DNA from: Psychrilyobacter sp.
GTDB taxonomy: Bacteria > Fusobacteriota > Fusobacteriia > Fusobacteriales > Fusobacteriaceae
Direction: 5' to 3'
Length of the DNA: 10,622 nt
NCBI GenBank assembly: GCA_023145315.1
Contig: JAGLEA010000137.1
Location: forward strand, 1 to 10,622
Numbering within the stretch: position 1 is the stretch's first letter; the number at the start of each line of letters is the position of its first letter. The notes beneath the pieces were generated by a model that worked only from the letters and a program-made list of their open reading frames with translations, searched no databases and was not told the DNA's origin. This document shows, in pieces, positions 1 through 6,767 of the stretch. The position numbers and the translations under genes were made by a program.

Positions 1-373
1 CTAATGCTCCTATACCAAATGTCCAGTCTGAACCAGGGGTAACATGTGTATATGAGAATGATGGAATTGGAAATAATGATGAATTTGCATCATGAGATTT
101 TCCTCCTGCCATTTTCATATCCTTTCCATTTACTGAAGGCGACATTACTCCTAACTCTAACGAGAATGAAGATCTAGTAGCAAATGCAATATTTGCTGGG
201 TTAGTTTCTACTGCTGAAGCTGTTTCACCAGTTACTGCGATAGATGTTCCACCCATTCCTGCTGATCTTGCTGATCTTGCAGTTGTTAACATTCCGTTAG
301 TTGCGAATGCTGTTGTTGAAAGTAAAGCTCCTAACATAGCTAATTTCATTGTTGCAGATAATTGTTTTTTCAT
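1..373 (-). CDS. FadL/OMPP1-family outer-membrane protein, N-terminal part (runs off left edge)
   Basis: Reading the minus strand from an ATG at 373 gives 124 codons open to the window edge. Residues 1-24 form a signal peptide: a Lys-Lys start, a hydrophobic core (LAMLGALLST) and an AFA cleavage site, so export across the inner membrane is expected. The mature N-terminus carries SAGMGGTSIAVTGETASAVE then TNPANIAF (residues 38-64). This resembles the N-terminal hatch signature of the FadL/TodX family (GMGGA...DDASA...NPAGLA), beta-barrels that admit long-chain fatty acids or other hydrophobic compounds. The start is well supported by a perfect AGGAGG on the minus strand (380-385), six bases upstream. 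The barrel itself is outside the window, so the substrate cannot be inferred. Family assignment rests on the N-terminus only; another outer-membrane barrel with a similar plug remains possible. Confidence 0.75.
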   Translation of the reverse strand, partial: MKKQLSATMKLAMLGALLSTTAFATNGMLTTARSARSAGMGGTSIAVTGETASAVETNPANIAFATRSSFSLELGVMSPSVNGKDMKMAGGKSHDANSSLFPIPSFSYTHVTPGSDWTFGIGAL

Positions 374-415
374 TTGTTTCCTCCTGAGTTTATTAAATTA
401 TTTTCTCTTATATTA

Positions 416-437
416 AATATACCACATTTAAAATGTG
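416..437 (-). promoter_or_regulatory. Promoter -10 with overlapping perfect inverted repeat, upstream of the outer-membrane gene
   Basis: On the minus strand a TATATT -10 candidate (421-416) is preceded by TGG, giving an extended -10. Directly upstream, at 423-437, lies a perfect inverted repeat, CACATTT-A-AAATGTG on the plus strand, whose last bases supply the extended TG. No good -35 is visible at 439-444. A weak -35 with an intrinsic 15-bp palindrome in the spacer is a typical layout for a regulator-controlled promoter, but no regulator is identified. Confidence 0.4.
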
Positions 438-613
438 AATTTTTTATTTTTAGAGGTTAAAAAAATGTAACTAATATATTCATAATCGTTTGAAACAACA
501 CATTAATTTCCTCTACCTAGTTAGGGTATCACGAAGTACAAAATAAAACAATACTTTTGTGAAAAGTTTACTTAAGTTTTTTAGAGTGTTATTTAAAATT
601 CAAGCTTATAGTT
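438..613. other. AT-rich intergenic stretch, no gene seen
   Basis: No open reading frame with a ribosome binding site, and no tRNA or recognisable RNA family, is visible between the outer-membrane gene promoter and the thrS terminator. Only short self-complementary bits occur (for example ACTTAAGT at 570-577). A further upstream promoter for the outer-membrane gene could lie here but none stands out. Confidence 0.4.
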
Positions 614-665
614 AAAAAACCTACTTAAGTAAAAGAATCTCTTCTAATATTTAAGTAGGTTTTTT
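614..665 (-). terminator. Bidirectional intrinsic terminator downstream of thrS
   Basis: Positions 614-628 (AAAAAACCTACTTAA) pair perfectly with 651-665 (TTAAGTAGGTTTTTT), giving a 15-bp stem around a 22-nt loop. The A-run on one arm and T-run on the other supply a U-tract on either strand, so it can work in both directions. It lies about 30 bp beyond the thrS stop and is the natural end of the nagB-nagA-thrS transcript. Confidence 0.85.
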
Positions 666-695
666 TGATTTCTTCAATTTTTATTTGTTGTTATC

Positions 696-2609
696 TTATT
701 GATCAAATTTAATTTTAGCTTCTTCTACTATACTAGAGATAAATTCCTCTAACTTCATAGTTTCTTGATCTTTTGATCCAAATCTTCTAACATTAACTTC
801 TTTAGATTCTGCTTCAGAGTTACCTAAAATAAGTTGCACTGGAATTTTATATTTTCCATTTGCTTCTCTTATTTTATATCCAATTTTTTCTGCTCTATCA
901 TCTAGCTCAGCTCTGATTCCAACTTCCATCAATCTATCCATTATTTCCTTAGCATATGGAATAACATCATCATTTAGAGTAAGTAGTTTCACTTGAGTAG
1001 GAGCTAACCATAATGGGAAAGCACCAGCAAAATGCTCTATTAATATACCAATGAATCTTTCTACAGAACCATATACAACTCTATGAACCATTACAGGTCT
1101 ATGCTTTTCTCCATCTTCACCTACATATGTCATATCAAATCTTTCTGGAAGGTTAAAGTCAAGTTGGATTGTTCCACATTGCCATTCTCTTCCTAAGCAA
1201 TCTTTAATTTTAAAGTCTAATTTAGGACCATAAAATGCTCCATCACCTGGATTCAATTTATAATCTAATCCTATTTTCTTCATAGCACCTTCTAATGCTA
1301 ACTCTGCTTTATCCCAAATTTCATCAGAACCAATGGCTTTTTCTGGTTTAGTAGATAATTCAATATGGTATTCAAAACCAAATAATTTGTTGTAAAATTT
1401 ATCTATTAAGTTGATAACTCCTATAATTTCTTCTTCTATTTGATTTGGTGTCATAAATATATGTGCATCATCTTGAGTAAAGTTTCTTACTCTAAATAAT
1501 CCATGTAACGCACCAGAAAATTCGTGTCTATGAACAATTCCTAATTCACCCATTCTTATTGGAAAATCTTTATATGAGTGTAACCCATTCTTATAAACTA
1601 AGATTCCACCTGGACAGTTCATAGGTTTTATAGCAAATTCATGCTTATCTACTTCTGATAGATACATGTTTTCCTTATAGTTAAACCAATGACCAGAAGT
1701 TTCCCATAAACCTTTATTTAACATAATAGGTGTTTTAACTTCTTGATATCCAGCCTTTTTATGCTCGTCTTTCCATAAGTTTTCTAGTACATTTCTAAGC
1801 TCCATTCCCTTTGGTAACCAGAATGGGAATCCTGGACCATACTCACTCATAAAGAATAGGTCTAAGTCTTTACCTAGTCTTCTATGATCTCTTTTTTCAG
1901 CTTCTTCTAAAAATTTAAGGTGTAGTTTTAATGCTTTATCAGAATCAAATGCTATACCATATATTCTTTGTAACATCTTATTAGAAGAATCTCCTCTCCA
2001 ATATGCTCCAGCTACCGACATTAATTTAAATGACTTTAGGTATCTAGTAGAAGGGACATGAGGTCCTAAGCATAGATCTGTAAATTCTCCTTGAGAATAA
2101 AGTGTAAGAGCACCTTGAGCTATATCTGTAATTATTTCTACTTTATACTCCTCTCCTGCTTCTTTAAATTTTTCTATAGCATCTTCTTTAGATATATTTT
2201 CCTTTGTAATTTTAATATCTTCTTTTACTAATTTTTTCATTTCTGCTTGAATACTAACTAGATCTTCCTCTGTGAATTGCTCTTTTGGATCAAAGTCATA
2301 GTAAAAACCATGTTCTATTGATGGTCCTATTGCTACTTTTGTTTCAGGAAAAAGTCTAACTACAGCTTGAGCCATAAGATGAGCTGTTGAATGTCTTATG
2401 ATTTCTATTCCCTCTTCACTATTTGGCATTATAAGTTCTATTTTAGCATCTTCTACTAATGATGTTGTCATATCTACTAATTTCCCATCTACTTTAGCAG
2501 CTACTGCATTTTTCGCTAGTGAATTACTTATACTTTTTGCAATTTGAAACATATTTACAGGACTATCAAACTCTCTAATATCCCCACTTGGTAAAGTTAT
2601 CTTAACCAT
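696..2609 (-). CDS. thrS: Threonyl-tRNA synthetase
   Basis: Charges tRNA-Thr with threonine in the cytoplasm and edits mischarged Ser-tRNA-Thr. The 637-residue protein has the full bacterial layout: TGS domain (about 1-62), the editing domain with HSTAH (H73, H77) and C180/H184, a class II catalytic core (about 240-535) and a C-terminal anticodon-binding domain (about 536-637). Zinc ligands align with E. coli C334/H385/H511 as C332, H383 and H509. Motif 2 (FRVRNFTQDDAHIF, from 372) and motif 3 (VYGSVERFIG, from 512) are intact. AAGGAG (minus strand, 2618-2623) precedes the ATG by 8 nt. The gene begins only 34 bp after the nagA stop with no terminator between, so co-transcription with nagBA is likely, although a weak promoter in the spacer is possible. 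No T-box leader is present. The known part is the enzyme family; linkage to nag genes is inferred from spacing. Confidence 0.97.
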   Translation of the reverse strand: MVKITLPSGDIREFDSPVNMFQIAKSISNSLAKNAVAAKVDGKLVDMTTSLVEDAKIELIMPNSEEGIEIIRHSTAHLMAQAVVRLFPETKVAIGPSIEHGFYYDFDPKEQFTEEDLVSIQAEMKKLVKEDIKITKENISKEDAIEKFKEAGEEYKVEIITDIAQGALTLYSQGEFTDLCLGPHVPSTRYLKSFKLMSVAGAYWRGDSSNKMLQRIYGIAFDSDKALKLHLKFLEEAEKRDHRRLGKDLDLFFMSEYGPGFPFWLPKGMELRNVLENLWKDEHKKAGYQEVKTPIMLNKGLWETSGHWFNYKENMYLSEVDKHEFAIKPMNCPGGILVYKNGLHSYKDFPIRMGELGIVHRHEFSGALHGLFRVRNFTQDDAHIFMTPNQIEEEIIGVINLIDKFYNKLFGFEYHIELSTKPEKAIGSDEIWDKAELALEGAMKKIGLDYKLNPGDGAFYGPKLDFKIKDCLGREWQCGTIQLDFNLPERFDMTYVGEDGEKHRPVMVHRVVYGSVERFIGILIEHFAGAFPLWLAPTQVKLLTLNDDVIPYAKEIMDRLMEVGIRAELDDRAEKIGYKIREANGKYKIPVQLILGNSEAESKEVNVRRFGSKDQETMKLEEFISSIVEEAKIKFDQ

Positions 2610-2624
2610 TTAAATCACTCCTTT

Positions 2625-2650
2625 TATACTATCTTTTTCTATACTATCTT
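2625..2650. repeat. Two 11-nt direct repeats across the nagA stop / thrS leader
   Basis: TATACTATCTT occurs exactly at 2625-2635 and again at 2640-2650, a 15-nt period. The second copy covers the nagA stop codon (2644-2646). On the minus strand each copy reads AAGATAGTATA, which contains -10-like sequence, so it could be a duplicated weak promoter for thrS or a chance tandem slippage. No function can be assigned. Confidence 0.35.
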
Positions 2651-3780
2651 CTACTTATACCTTTTACTATTACATCTACTAGCTCTAATTTTTCATCTAA
2701 AACTACTAAATCTGCAAAATGTCCACTCTTTATTCTTCCATATTTATCATCAATATTTATAGCTTTTGCAGGGTATAATGAAGCCATTTTTAGTGCTTCT
2801 TCCAAAGTTACTCCTACATGTTCTACTAAATTTCTAACCCCTTGATCCATTGTTAATACAGATCCAGCTAGATCTCCAGCTTCATTTCTAAGTTGTCCAT
2901 CTTTATGGGTACATCTCTTTCCTTCAAACATAAATTCAGGCATATCTGTTCCTGCTGGTGATGCTGCATCTGTAACAAGATATAGGTTTTCTCCTAAAGC
3001 TTTTTTTGCAATTCTAACTGCACCATAGTGACAATGATGCCCATCAACTATTATTCCACCTTTGATATCAGAAGAATCAAGTACTGCTCCCATAACTCCA
3101 GGCTCTCTATGTGTAAAAGAACTCATCCCATTATAAAGATGAGTAACCATAGTAAATCCATAAGGTTTCATCTCCATAACTTTTTCATAGGTAGCATTGG
3201 TATGTCCCATTGCTACTCTTACTCCACCTGCTACTAATGTTTTGATATGTTCAGGTTTTGCATTTTCTGGTGCTATAGTCATGATCGTGGTTTTTGATTT
3301 TGCTATTTTTTCTATTAATTCATCTGATAGTACTCTAATGTAGTCTTCTCTATGAGTTCCTTTCTTTTCTAAAGAAATATATGGTCCCTCTATATGAAGT
3401 CCTAAAACTCCTAAACTCTCCAAATCTTCTATCTCGTCCATTACCTTTAGTGCATTCTCAATTTTCTCATCTGGACAAGTAATAAGTGTAGGAGTGAATA
3501 GTGTACATCCATACTTAATATTTGTTTCATTCATTATTCCAAAAGTCTTAGCAGAAACATCATCATTTACAAGTACTCCTCCACAACCATTTAGTTGTAG
3601 ATCGATATATGCTGGTGCTACTAAATTCCCTTTTATATCTTTCTTTTCTATATTTGGATATTTCACATCTAATTCTTCTATTTTTAAAATTTTTTTTATT
3701 TTTTTACCTTCTATAACTACAGCTCTATTAAATATAGTTTTTTCACCTGTGAATATTCTACCATTTATTATTGCATACAT
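2644..3780 (-). CDS. nagA: N-acetylglucosamine-6-phosphate deacetylase
   Basis: Removes the acetyl group from GlcNAc-6-phosphate, giving glucosamine-6-phosphate and acetate in the cytoplasm. The 378-residue length is normal for the family. It belongs to the amidohydrolase superfamily: a small N-terminal beta-sandwich part, then a TIM barrel from about residue 53. Signature segments are YIDLQLNGCGG (58-68), HIEGPY (metal-binding E131), MGHTNAT (H193), THLYNGM (H214), DGHHCH (247-251 region) and LVTDAASPAGT with catalytic D271. These match the metal and catalytic positions of E. coli NagA. AAGGAGT lies about 7 nt before the ATG. It is transcribed after nagB, 130 bp away across a structured spacer, and its product is the NagB substrate. 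Nothing in the protein looks broken. Confidence 0.95.
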   Translation of the reverse strand: MYAIINGRIFTGEKTIFNRAVVIEGKKIKKILKIEELDVKYPNIEKKDIKGNLVAPAYIDLQLNGCGGVLVNDDVSAKTFGIMNETNIKYGCTLFTPTLITCPDEKIENALKVMDEIEDLESLGVLGLHIEGPYISLEKKGTHREDYIRVLSDELIEKIAKSKTTIMTIAPENAKPEHIKTLVAGGVRVAMGHTNATYEKVMEMKPYGFTMVTHLYNGMSSFTHREPGVMGAVLDSSDIKGGIIVDGHHCHYGAVRIAKKALGENLYLVTDAASPAGTDMPEFMFEGKRCTHKDGQLRNEAGDLAGSVLTMDQGVRNLVEHVGVTLEEALKMASLYPAKAINIDDKYGRIKSGHFADLVVLDEKLELVDVIVKGISRR

Positions 3781-3816
3781 TTTTTTACTCCTTCATTAAT
3801 ATTTATAATAAAAATA

Positions 3817-3895
3817 GCATAGAACTACAGAGTATTAGGAAGATTCACCGAGATAATTTCTCTGTGTTGCTCAAATTCTCTGTGTAGATCTATGC
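3817..3895 (-). other. Structured spacer RNA between nagB and nagA, with internal repeat
   Basis: GCATAGA (3817-3823) pairs with TCTATGC (3889-3895). Inside, CTACAGAG (3825-3832) pairs with CTCTGTGTAG (3878-3887) with a two-base bulge. A nested hairpin pairs CAC and GAGA (3846-3853) with TCTC and GTG (3859-3866). The motif TTCTCTGTGT occurs twice, ending at 3867 and 3885. On the minus transcript the outer stem is followed by a U-rich TATTTTTATTAT. It could be a processing or stability element, an inefficient terminator that lowers nagA and thrS relative to nagB, or a dispersed intergenic repeat. The structure is seen; the role is a guess. Confidence 0.45.
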
Positions 3896-3910
3896 CAAAA
3901 GGTTGTTTTA

Positions 3911-4741
3911 CTATTTTCTTGCTTTTTTATATAATTCCTTTATTAACTTCTCAGAATCTAAATTTGCACCTTCGATATCTTTAAAATATCTATAAGTTCC
4001 AACTTTTAATTCTACTGTTGCTTCTTCGTCAGAAACTATAATACCTTTTTCATGCATTTGTAAAGCAGAAATTGTCCACATATGGTTAATTCCTTCTTCT
4101 ACAGCTTGTCTTAGAGCTCTTGCTTTATGATGTCCATTTACCATTATTAAAACTTCTTTTGCATCAAGTATAGTACCTACTCCTACTGTCAATGACAATT
4201 TAGGAACTTTATTCACATCTCCATCAAAGAATCTAGAGTTAGCTATAATTGTATCAGCTGTTAGTTCTTTATCTCTAGTTCTAGAAGAAAGTGATGATCC
4301 AGGTTCATTAAATGCAATATGCCCATCAGGTCCTATTCCACCTAAAAATAGATCTACTCCACCAATAGCTTTCATCTTATCTTCAAATCTTTGACATTCA
4401 GCTTTATAATCTGTAACCATTCCATCTAATATATTAATATTTTCTGGTTTCATATTTATGTGATTAAAGAAGTTTTCATGCATAAAGTGATGATAACTTT
4501 GAGGATGTGTCTTTTCTAATCCTACATATTCATCCATATTAAATGAAACAATGTTTGTAAAATCTAAAATTCCATCTTTATAAAATTGAATTAGTCTTTT
4601 ATACATTCCAAGTGGTGTTGAACCAGTTGGTAAGCCTAAAACATATGGTTTTTCTGCTGTTGGTTTAGCGGCTAATATCTTTTCTGCAACATAACATGCA
4701 GCCCAGTCACCTATATTTTTTTCTGTAATAATTACTCTCAT
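3911..4741 (-). CDS. nagB: Glucosamine-6-phosphate deaminase
   Basis: Converts glucosamine-6-phosphate to fructose-6-phosphate and ammonia, sending amino sugars into glycolysis. The 276 residues align along nearly the whole E. coli enzyme (266 aa), with a short Lys-rich C-terminal extension. The catalytic set is present: D70 in FNMDEYVG, and D139, H141 and E146 in GPDGHIAFNEP. The residues forming the GlcNAc-6-phosphate allosteric site in E. coli NagB are also retained (S149, S150, R156, K158, Y252), so activation by the NagA substrate is likely. GGAGGC (minus strand, 4747-4752) precedes the ATG. It is the first gene of a probable nagB-nagA-thrS transcript, with its own promoter candidate just upstream. 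No nag regulator gene or PTS gene lies in this window. Confidence 0.96.
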   Translation of the reverse strand: MRVIITEKNIGDWAACYVAEKILAAKPTAEKPYVLGLPTGSTPLGMYKRLIQFYKDGILDFTNIVSFNMDEYVGLEKTHPQSYHHFMHENFFNHINMKPENINILDGMVTDYKAECQRFEDKMKAIGGVDLFLGGIGPDGHIAFNEPGSSLSSRTRDKELTADTIIANSRFFDGDVNKVPKLSLTVGVGTILDAKEVLIMVNGHHKARALRQAVEEGINHMWTISALQMHEKGIIVSDEEATVELKVGTYRYFKDIEGANLDSEKLIKELYKKARK

Positions 4742-4770
4742 ATTTTGCCTCCATTTAAAAAACTTTTTTT

Positions 4771-4785
4771 ATTATATATAGTATA
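4771..4785 (-). promoter_or_regulatory. Promoter -10 candidates for nagB
   Basis: On the minus strand a perfect TATAAT lies at 4776-4771 and an overlapping-region alternative TATACT at 4785-4780, about 30-45 bp before the nagB ATG. The -35 region is poor (AGTTAA at a 17-nt spacing from TATAAT). The position, between the cobQ stop and nagB, argues that nagB starts a new transcription unit rather than being only a read-through product of cobQ. Confidence 0.4.
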
Positions 4786-4831
4786 CCTTAGTTTTAACTT
4801 ATATGCACTACTTAATAATATTTTTAACCTG

Positions 4832-4851
4832 GATTCTAATCATTTAGAATC
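4832..4851 (-). other. Hairpin overlapping the cobQ stop codon
   Basis: GATTCTAA (4832-4839) and TTAGAATC (4844-4851) form a perfect 8-bp stem with a 4-nt loop, covering the end of cobQ. On the minus transcript no U-tract follows directly, so it is not a standard intrinsic terminator. It may protect the mRNA 3' end or act with factor-dependent termination. Confidence 0.3.
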
Positions 4852-6332
4852 TCATATATTTTTTTAATATCTAAGTTTTCCCTCAATAGATTTTCCCATC
4901 TATCAAATTCACTGTTTTTTTCTTTTTTATAGTCTATAATTTTTTCAATAACTGGAAGTCCTTTTTCAATTCTAATGTTATTTAAAAAAGTTCTTGTAAA
5001 GATACCATTATCAAAAATTCCATGGATATAAGTTGCAATAATATTTTCCCTGTATACTCCTATACTCTCTATTCCCTCTATGAATTCCTCTTCATTTACA
5101 GTTGTTACTCCTTGATGGATCTCATACCCTGAAATTTCTATTCCATCCATTCCCTTTAAATATATATTTTCTTTACTGTTATATATTTTTTTTGTTACCT
5201 GTATCGTCTTTTTTTCCTTACCCATAGTTGTTTTTATATCTAAAGCTCCTATCCCTACCTCACTAGATAGATGACTCTCATATAGATTCATGTCCTCTAC
5301 TTTTTTTCCTAGTATTTGTAATCCACCACATATTCCAAATACTACTATTCCTTTTTCCGATAGTTCTTTTATTTTTTTTGAGAAGCCGTTTTCATTTAAA
5401 TATTTTAAATCTCCTAAAGTATGTTTACTTCCTGGAATTATTATGATATCTTCATTACCTAGTTTTTTTACATCACTAATATAGTTTATCGCTACATCGT
5501 CGTAGTATTCAAATGCATCAAAATCTGTATGATTTGACATATGTGGCAACTTTATTATACTAATATTTATATCATTTTTAGGAGCTGTCATTTTAAATCT
5601 ATTCGATAACGAATCTTCCTCTTCAATATTTAATTTTGTATATGGCACGACTCCTAATATAGGGATATCTACCCCTTCCTTTTCTAAAATATCTTCTATC
5701 ATCTTTACACCTGGCTCTAATAAGGTTACATCACCACGGAATTTATTAATTATTACTCCCTTTATACGATCTCTATCTTCTTGATTTAATAACATAATCG
5801 ATCCATATATTTGAGCAAATACTCCTCCTTTCTCAACATCAGCTACTAGAATAACAGGACTATCTATCATCTCTGCCATCCCCATATTTACAATATCGTA
5901 TTCTCTAAGGTTTATCTCGGCACACGACCCAGCTCCTTCTAGCACACAAATATCATATTTTTCTTCTATTATTTTATAATTTCTTAAAGCTACTTCCTTT
6001 AATACTGTCTTTTTCTTATAATATTTTCGTGCATCTACACTTTCAACAGCTTTTCCCTCTAAAATTAATTGTGACATATTGTCAGCAACAGGTTTCAACA
6101 AAACTGGCTGCATATATACTTTTGGATCTATCCCTGCCATCTCTGCTTGTACAACTTGAGCTCTTCCCATCTCCATCCCATCTTCATCAACATATGAATT
6201 TAAAGCCATATTTTGTGATTTAAACGGTGAAACTGTGTGTCCATCTTTGTTAAAAATTCTACATAATCCTCCTGTGATTAAGCTTTTCCCAACATCAGAT
6301 CCTGTTCCTTGTATCATTATTTTTTTATGCAT
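4836..6332 (-). CDS. cobQ: Adenosylcobyric acid synthase (cobyric acid synthase)
   Basis: Performs the four glutamine-dependent amidations of adenosylcobyrinic acid a,c-diamide late in cobamide synthesis; called CbiP in anaerobic-pathway bacteria. The 498-residue length is typical. The N-terminal dethiobiotin-synthetase-like ATPase domain begins with IQGTGSDVGKS (P-loop, residues 8-17), followed by the family hallmark SPFKSQNMALNSYV (35-48) and QPVLLKP (75-81). A class I glutamine amidotransferase domain follows, with nucleophile C335 in GICGGLQILG and H437 in YIHGIFD. GAGGTG (minus strand, 6337-6342) lies 4 nt from the ATG. The gene stands alone here, divergent from the lysine fermentation operon, whose 5,6-aminomutase step needs adenosylcobalamin. 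That functional link is inference from position. No other cobamide genes are in the window and no B12 riboswitch was recognised in its short leader. Confidence 0.95.
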   Translation of the reverse strand: MHKKIMIQGTGSDVGKSLITGGLCRIFNKDGHTVSPFKSQNMALNSYVDEDGMEMGRAQVVQAEMAGIDPKVYMQPVLLKPVADNMSQLILEGKAVESVDARKYYKKKTVLKEVALRNYKIIEEKYDICVLEGAGSCAEINLREYDIVNMGMAEMIDSPVILVADVEKGGVFAQIYGSIMLLNQEDRDRIKGVIINKFRGDVTLLEPGVKMIEDILEKEGVDIPILGVVPYTKLNIEEEDSLSNRFKMTAPKNDINISIIKLPHMSNHTDFDAFEYYDDVAINYISDVKKLGNEDIIIIPGSKHTLGDLKYLNENGFSKKIKELSEKGIVVFGICGGLQILGKKVEDMNLYESHLSSEVGIGALDIKTTMGKEKKTIQVTKKIYNSKENIYLKGMDGIEISGYEIHQGVTTVNEEEFIEGIESIGVYRENIIATYIHGIFDNGIFTRTFLNNIRIEKGLPVIEKIIDYKKEKNSEFDRWENLLRENLDIKKIYEILND

Positions 6333-6420
6333 CCTTCACCTCTTTTTATTTTTTCTATTTTTAGAGAAAATAATATTTCCACCTAAAAATTGAGTACTTC
6401 TTTTAAAATTTTATAATCAT

Positions 6421-6429
6421 ATTTTAGCA
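6421..6429 (-). promoter_or_regulatory. Extended -10 promoter candidate for cobQ
   Basis: The minus strand reads TGCTAAAAT here: an extended -10 (TGn) joined to TAAAAT, about 90 bp upstream of the cobQ ATG. The matching -35 region is just A-rich. It is the best candidate in the cobQ leader, but AT-rich DNA makes chance matches common. Confidence 0.35.
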
Positions 6430-6518
6430 TAAATTAAAATCTTTTTTTATTTTTTCATAGTTTTTTAACAGAAGTTTTATGCGCTCACCAAATTAATTTC
6501 ATAAAAAAAAATTAAAGG

Positions 6519-6547
6519 TAGACTTTTGTGTAGTTTTGAGTTATTAT
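6519..6547 (+). promoter_or_regulatory. Promoter candidate for the lysine fermentation operon
   Basis: TAGACT (6519-6524) as -35 (4 of 6 consensus) and TATTAT (6542-6547) as -10 (5 of 6) are separated by exactly 17 bp. Transcription would begin near 6554, about 45 nt before the first helix of the lysine riboswitch, which is a sensible leader length. Confidence 0.45.
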
Positions 6548-6569
6548 GTGTTATAACAAGTCGTTAGTG

Positions 6570-6590
6570 TGATTTAAAAATCATTAATGA
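6570..6590. repeat. Two overlapping palindromes between promoter and riboswitch
   Basis: TGATTT-AA-AAATCA (6570-6583) and TCATTAATGA (6581-6590) are both perfect inverted repeats and share three bases. They fall just downstream of the predicted transcription start, where a repressor could bind, or they could form a small 5' hairpin in the leader. No factor can be named; the base composition makes short palindromes fairly likely by chance. Confidence 0.25.
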
Positions 6591-6598
6591 CATATATT

Positions 6599-6766
6599 TA
6601 AATAGAGGAGCATTTATTGTGGTAGCTTTTATAATTTAAGACCTGGGGGGGACTTAAATTCACTAAAAGCAAAGGACTTAATTGCCGAAAGATTGATTTT
6701 TCAATCTTGGTCACTGTAGGGAATCTACTTTGACTGTCACAACATTGTTGTGATGAGCTATCTTAG
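6599..6766 (+). ncRNA. Lysine riboswitch aptamer (L-box)
   Basis: The element matches the lysine aptamer in order and spacing. P1 is 6599-6605 with 6758-6765 (one bulged C). The conserved AGAGG follows (6604-6608). Lower P2 is 6610-6616 with 6679-6685, upper P2 is GCTTTTA/TAAAAGC (6625-6631/6664-6670) and AATTTAAG/CTTAAATT (6633-6640/6653-6660). GGTAGC and GCAAAGGA sit at the internal-loop positions of known L-boxes. GCCGAAAG (6684-6691) leads into P3 (6689-6696/6701-6708). P4 is GTAG-GGAAT-CTAC (6716-6728). The strongly conserved ACTGTCA (6733-6739) leads into P5 (6737-6743/6747-6753). The P3 loop is just UUUU and cannot Watson-Crick pair with the G-rich P2 loop. It precedes lysine degradation genes, so lysine should switch them on; that polarity is inferred, not seen. 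Confidence 0.9.
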
Positions 6767-6767
6767 T

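Noticed and set aside
2610..2643. T-box leader upstream of thrS
   Set aside because: The spacer to nagA is only 34 bp and has no T-box sequence, specifier stem or terminator.
3494..3799. 101-codon open frame on the plus strand, opposite nagA
   Set aside because: It lies entirely antisense to the well-conserved nagA, has no ribosome binding site, and its translation is low-complexity Ser/Phe/Ile typical of a mirror frame.
4832..4851. Intrinsic terminator for cobQ
   Set aside because: The 8-bp hairpin is real but on the cobQ transcript it is followed by CCAGGTTAAAAA rather than a U-tract, so it is listed only as a hairpin.
6333..6480. Cobalamin riboswitch upstream of cobQ
   Set aside because: No B12-box (GCCACTG-like) sequence or matching fold was seen on the minus strand, and the leader is almost pure A/T.
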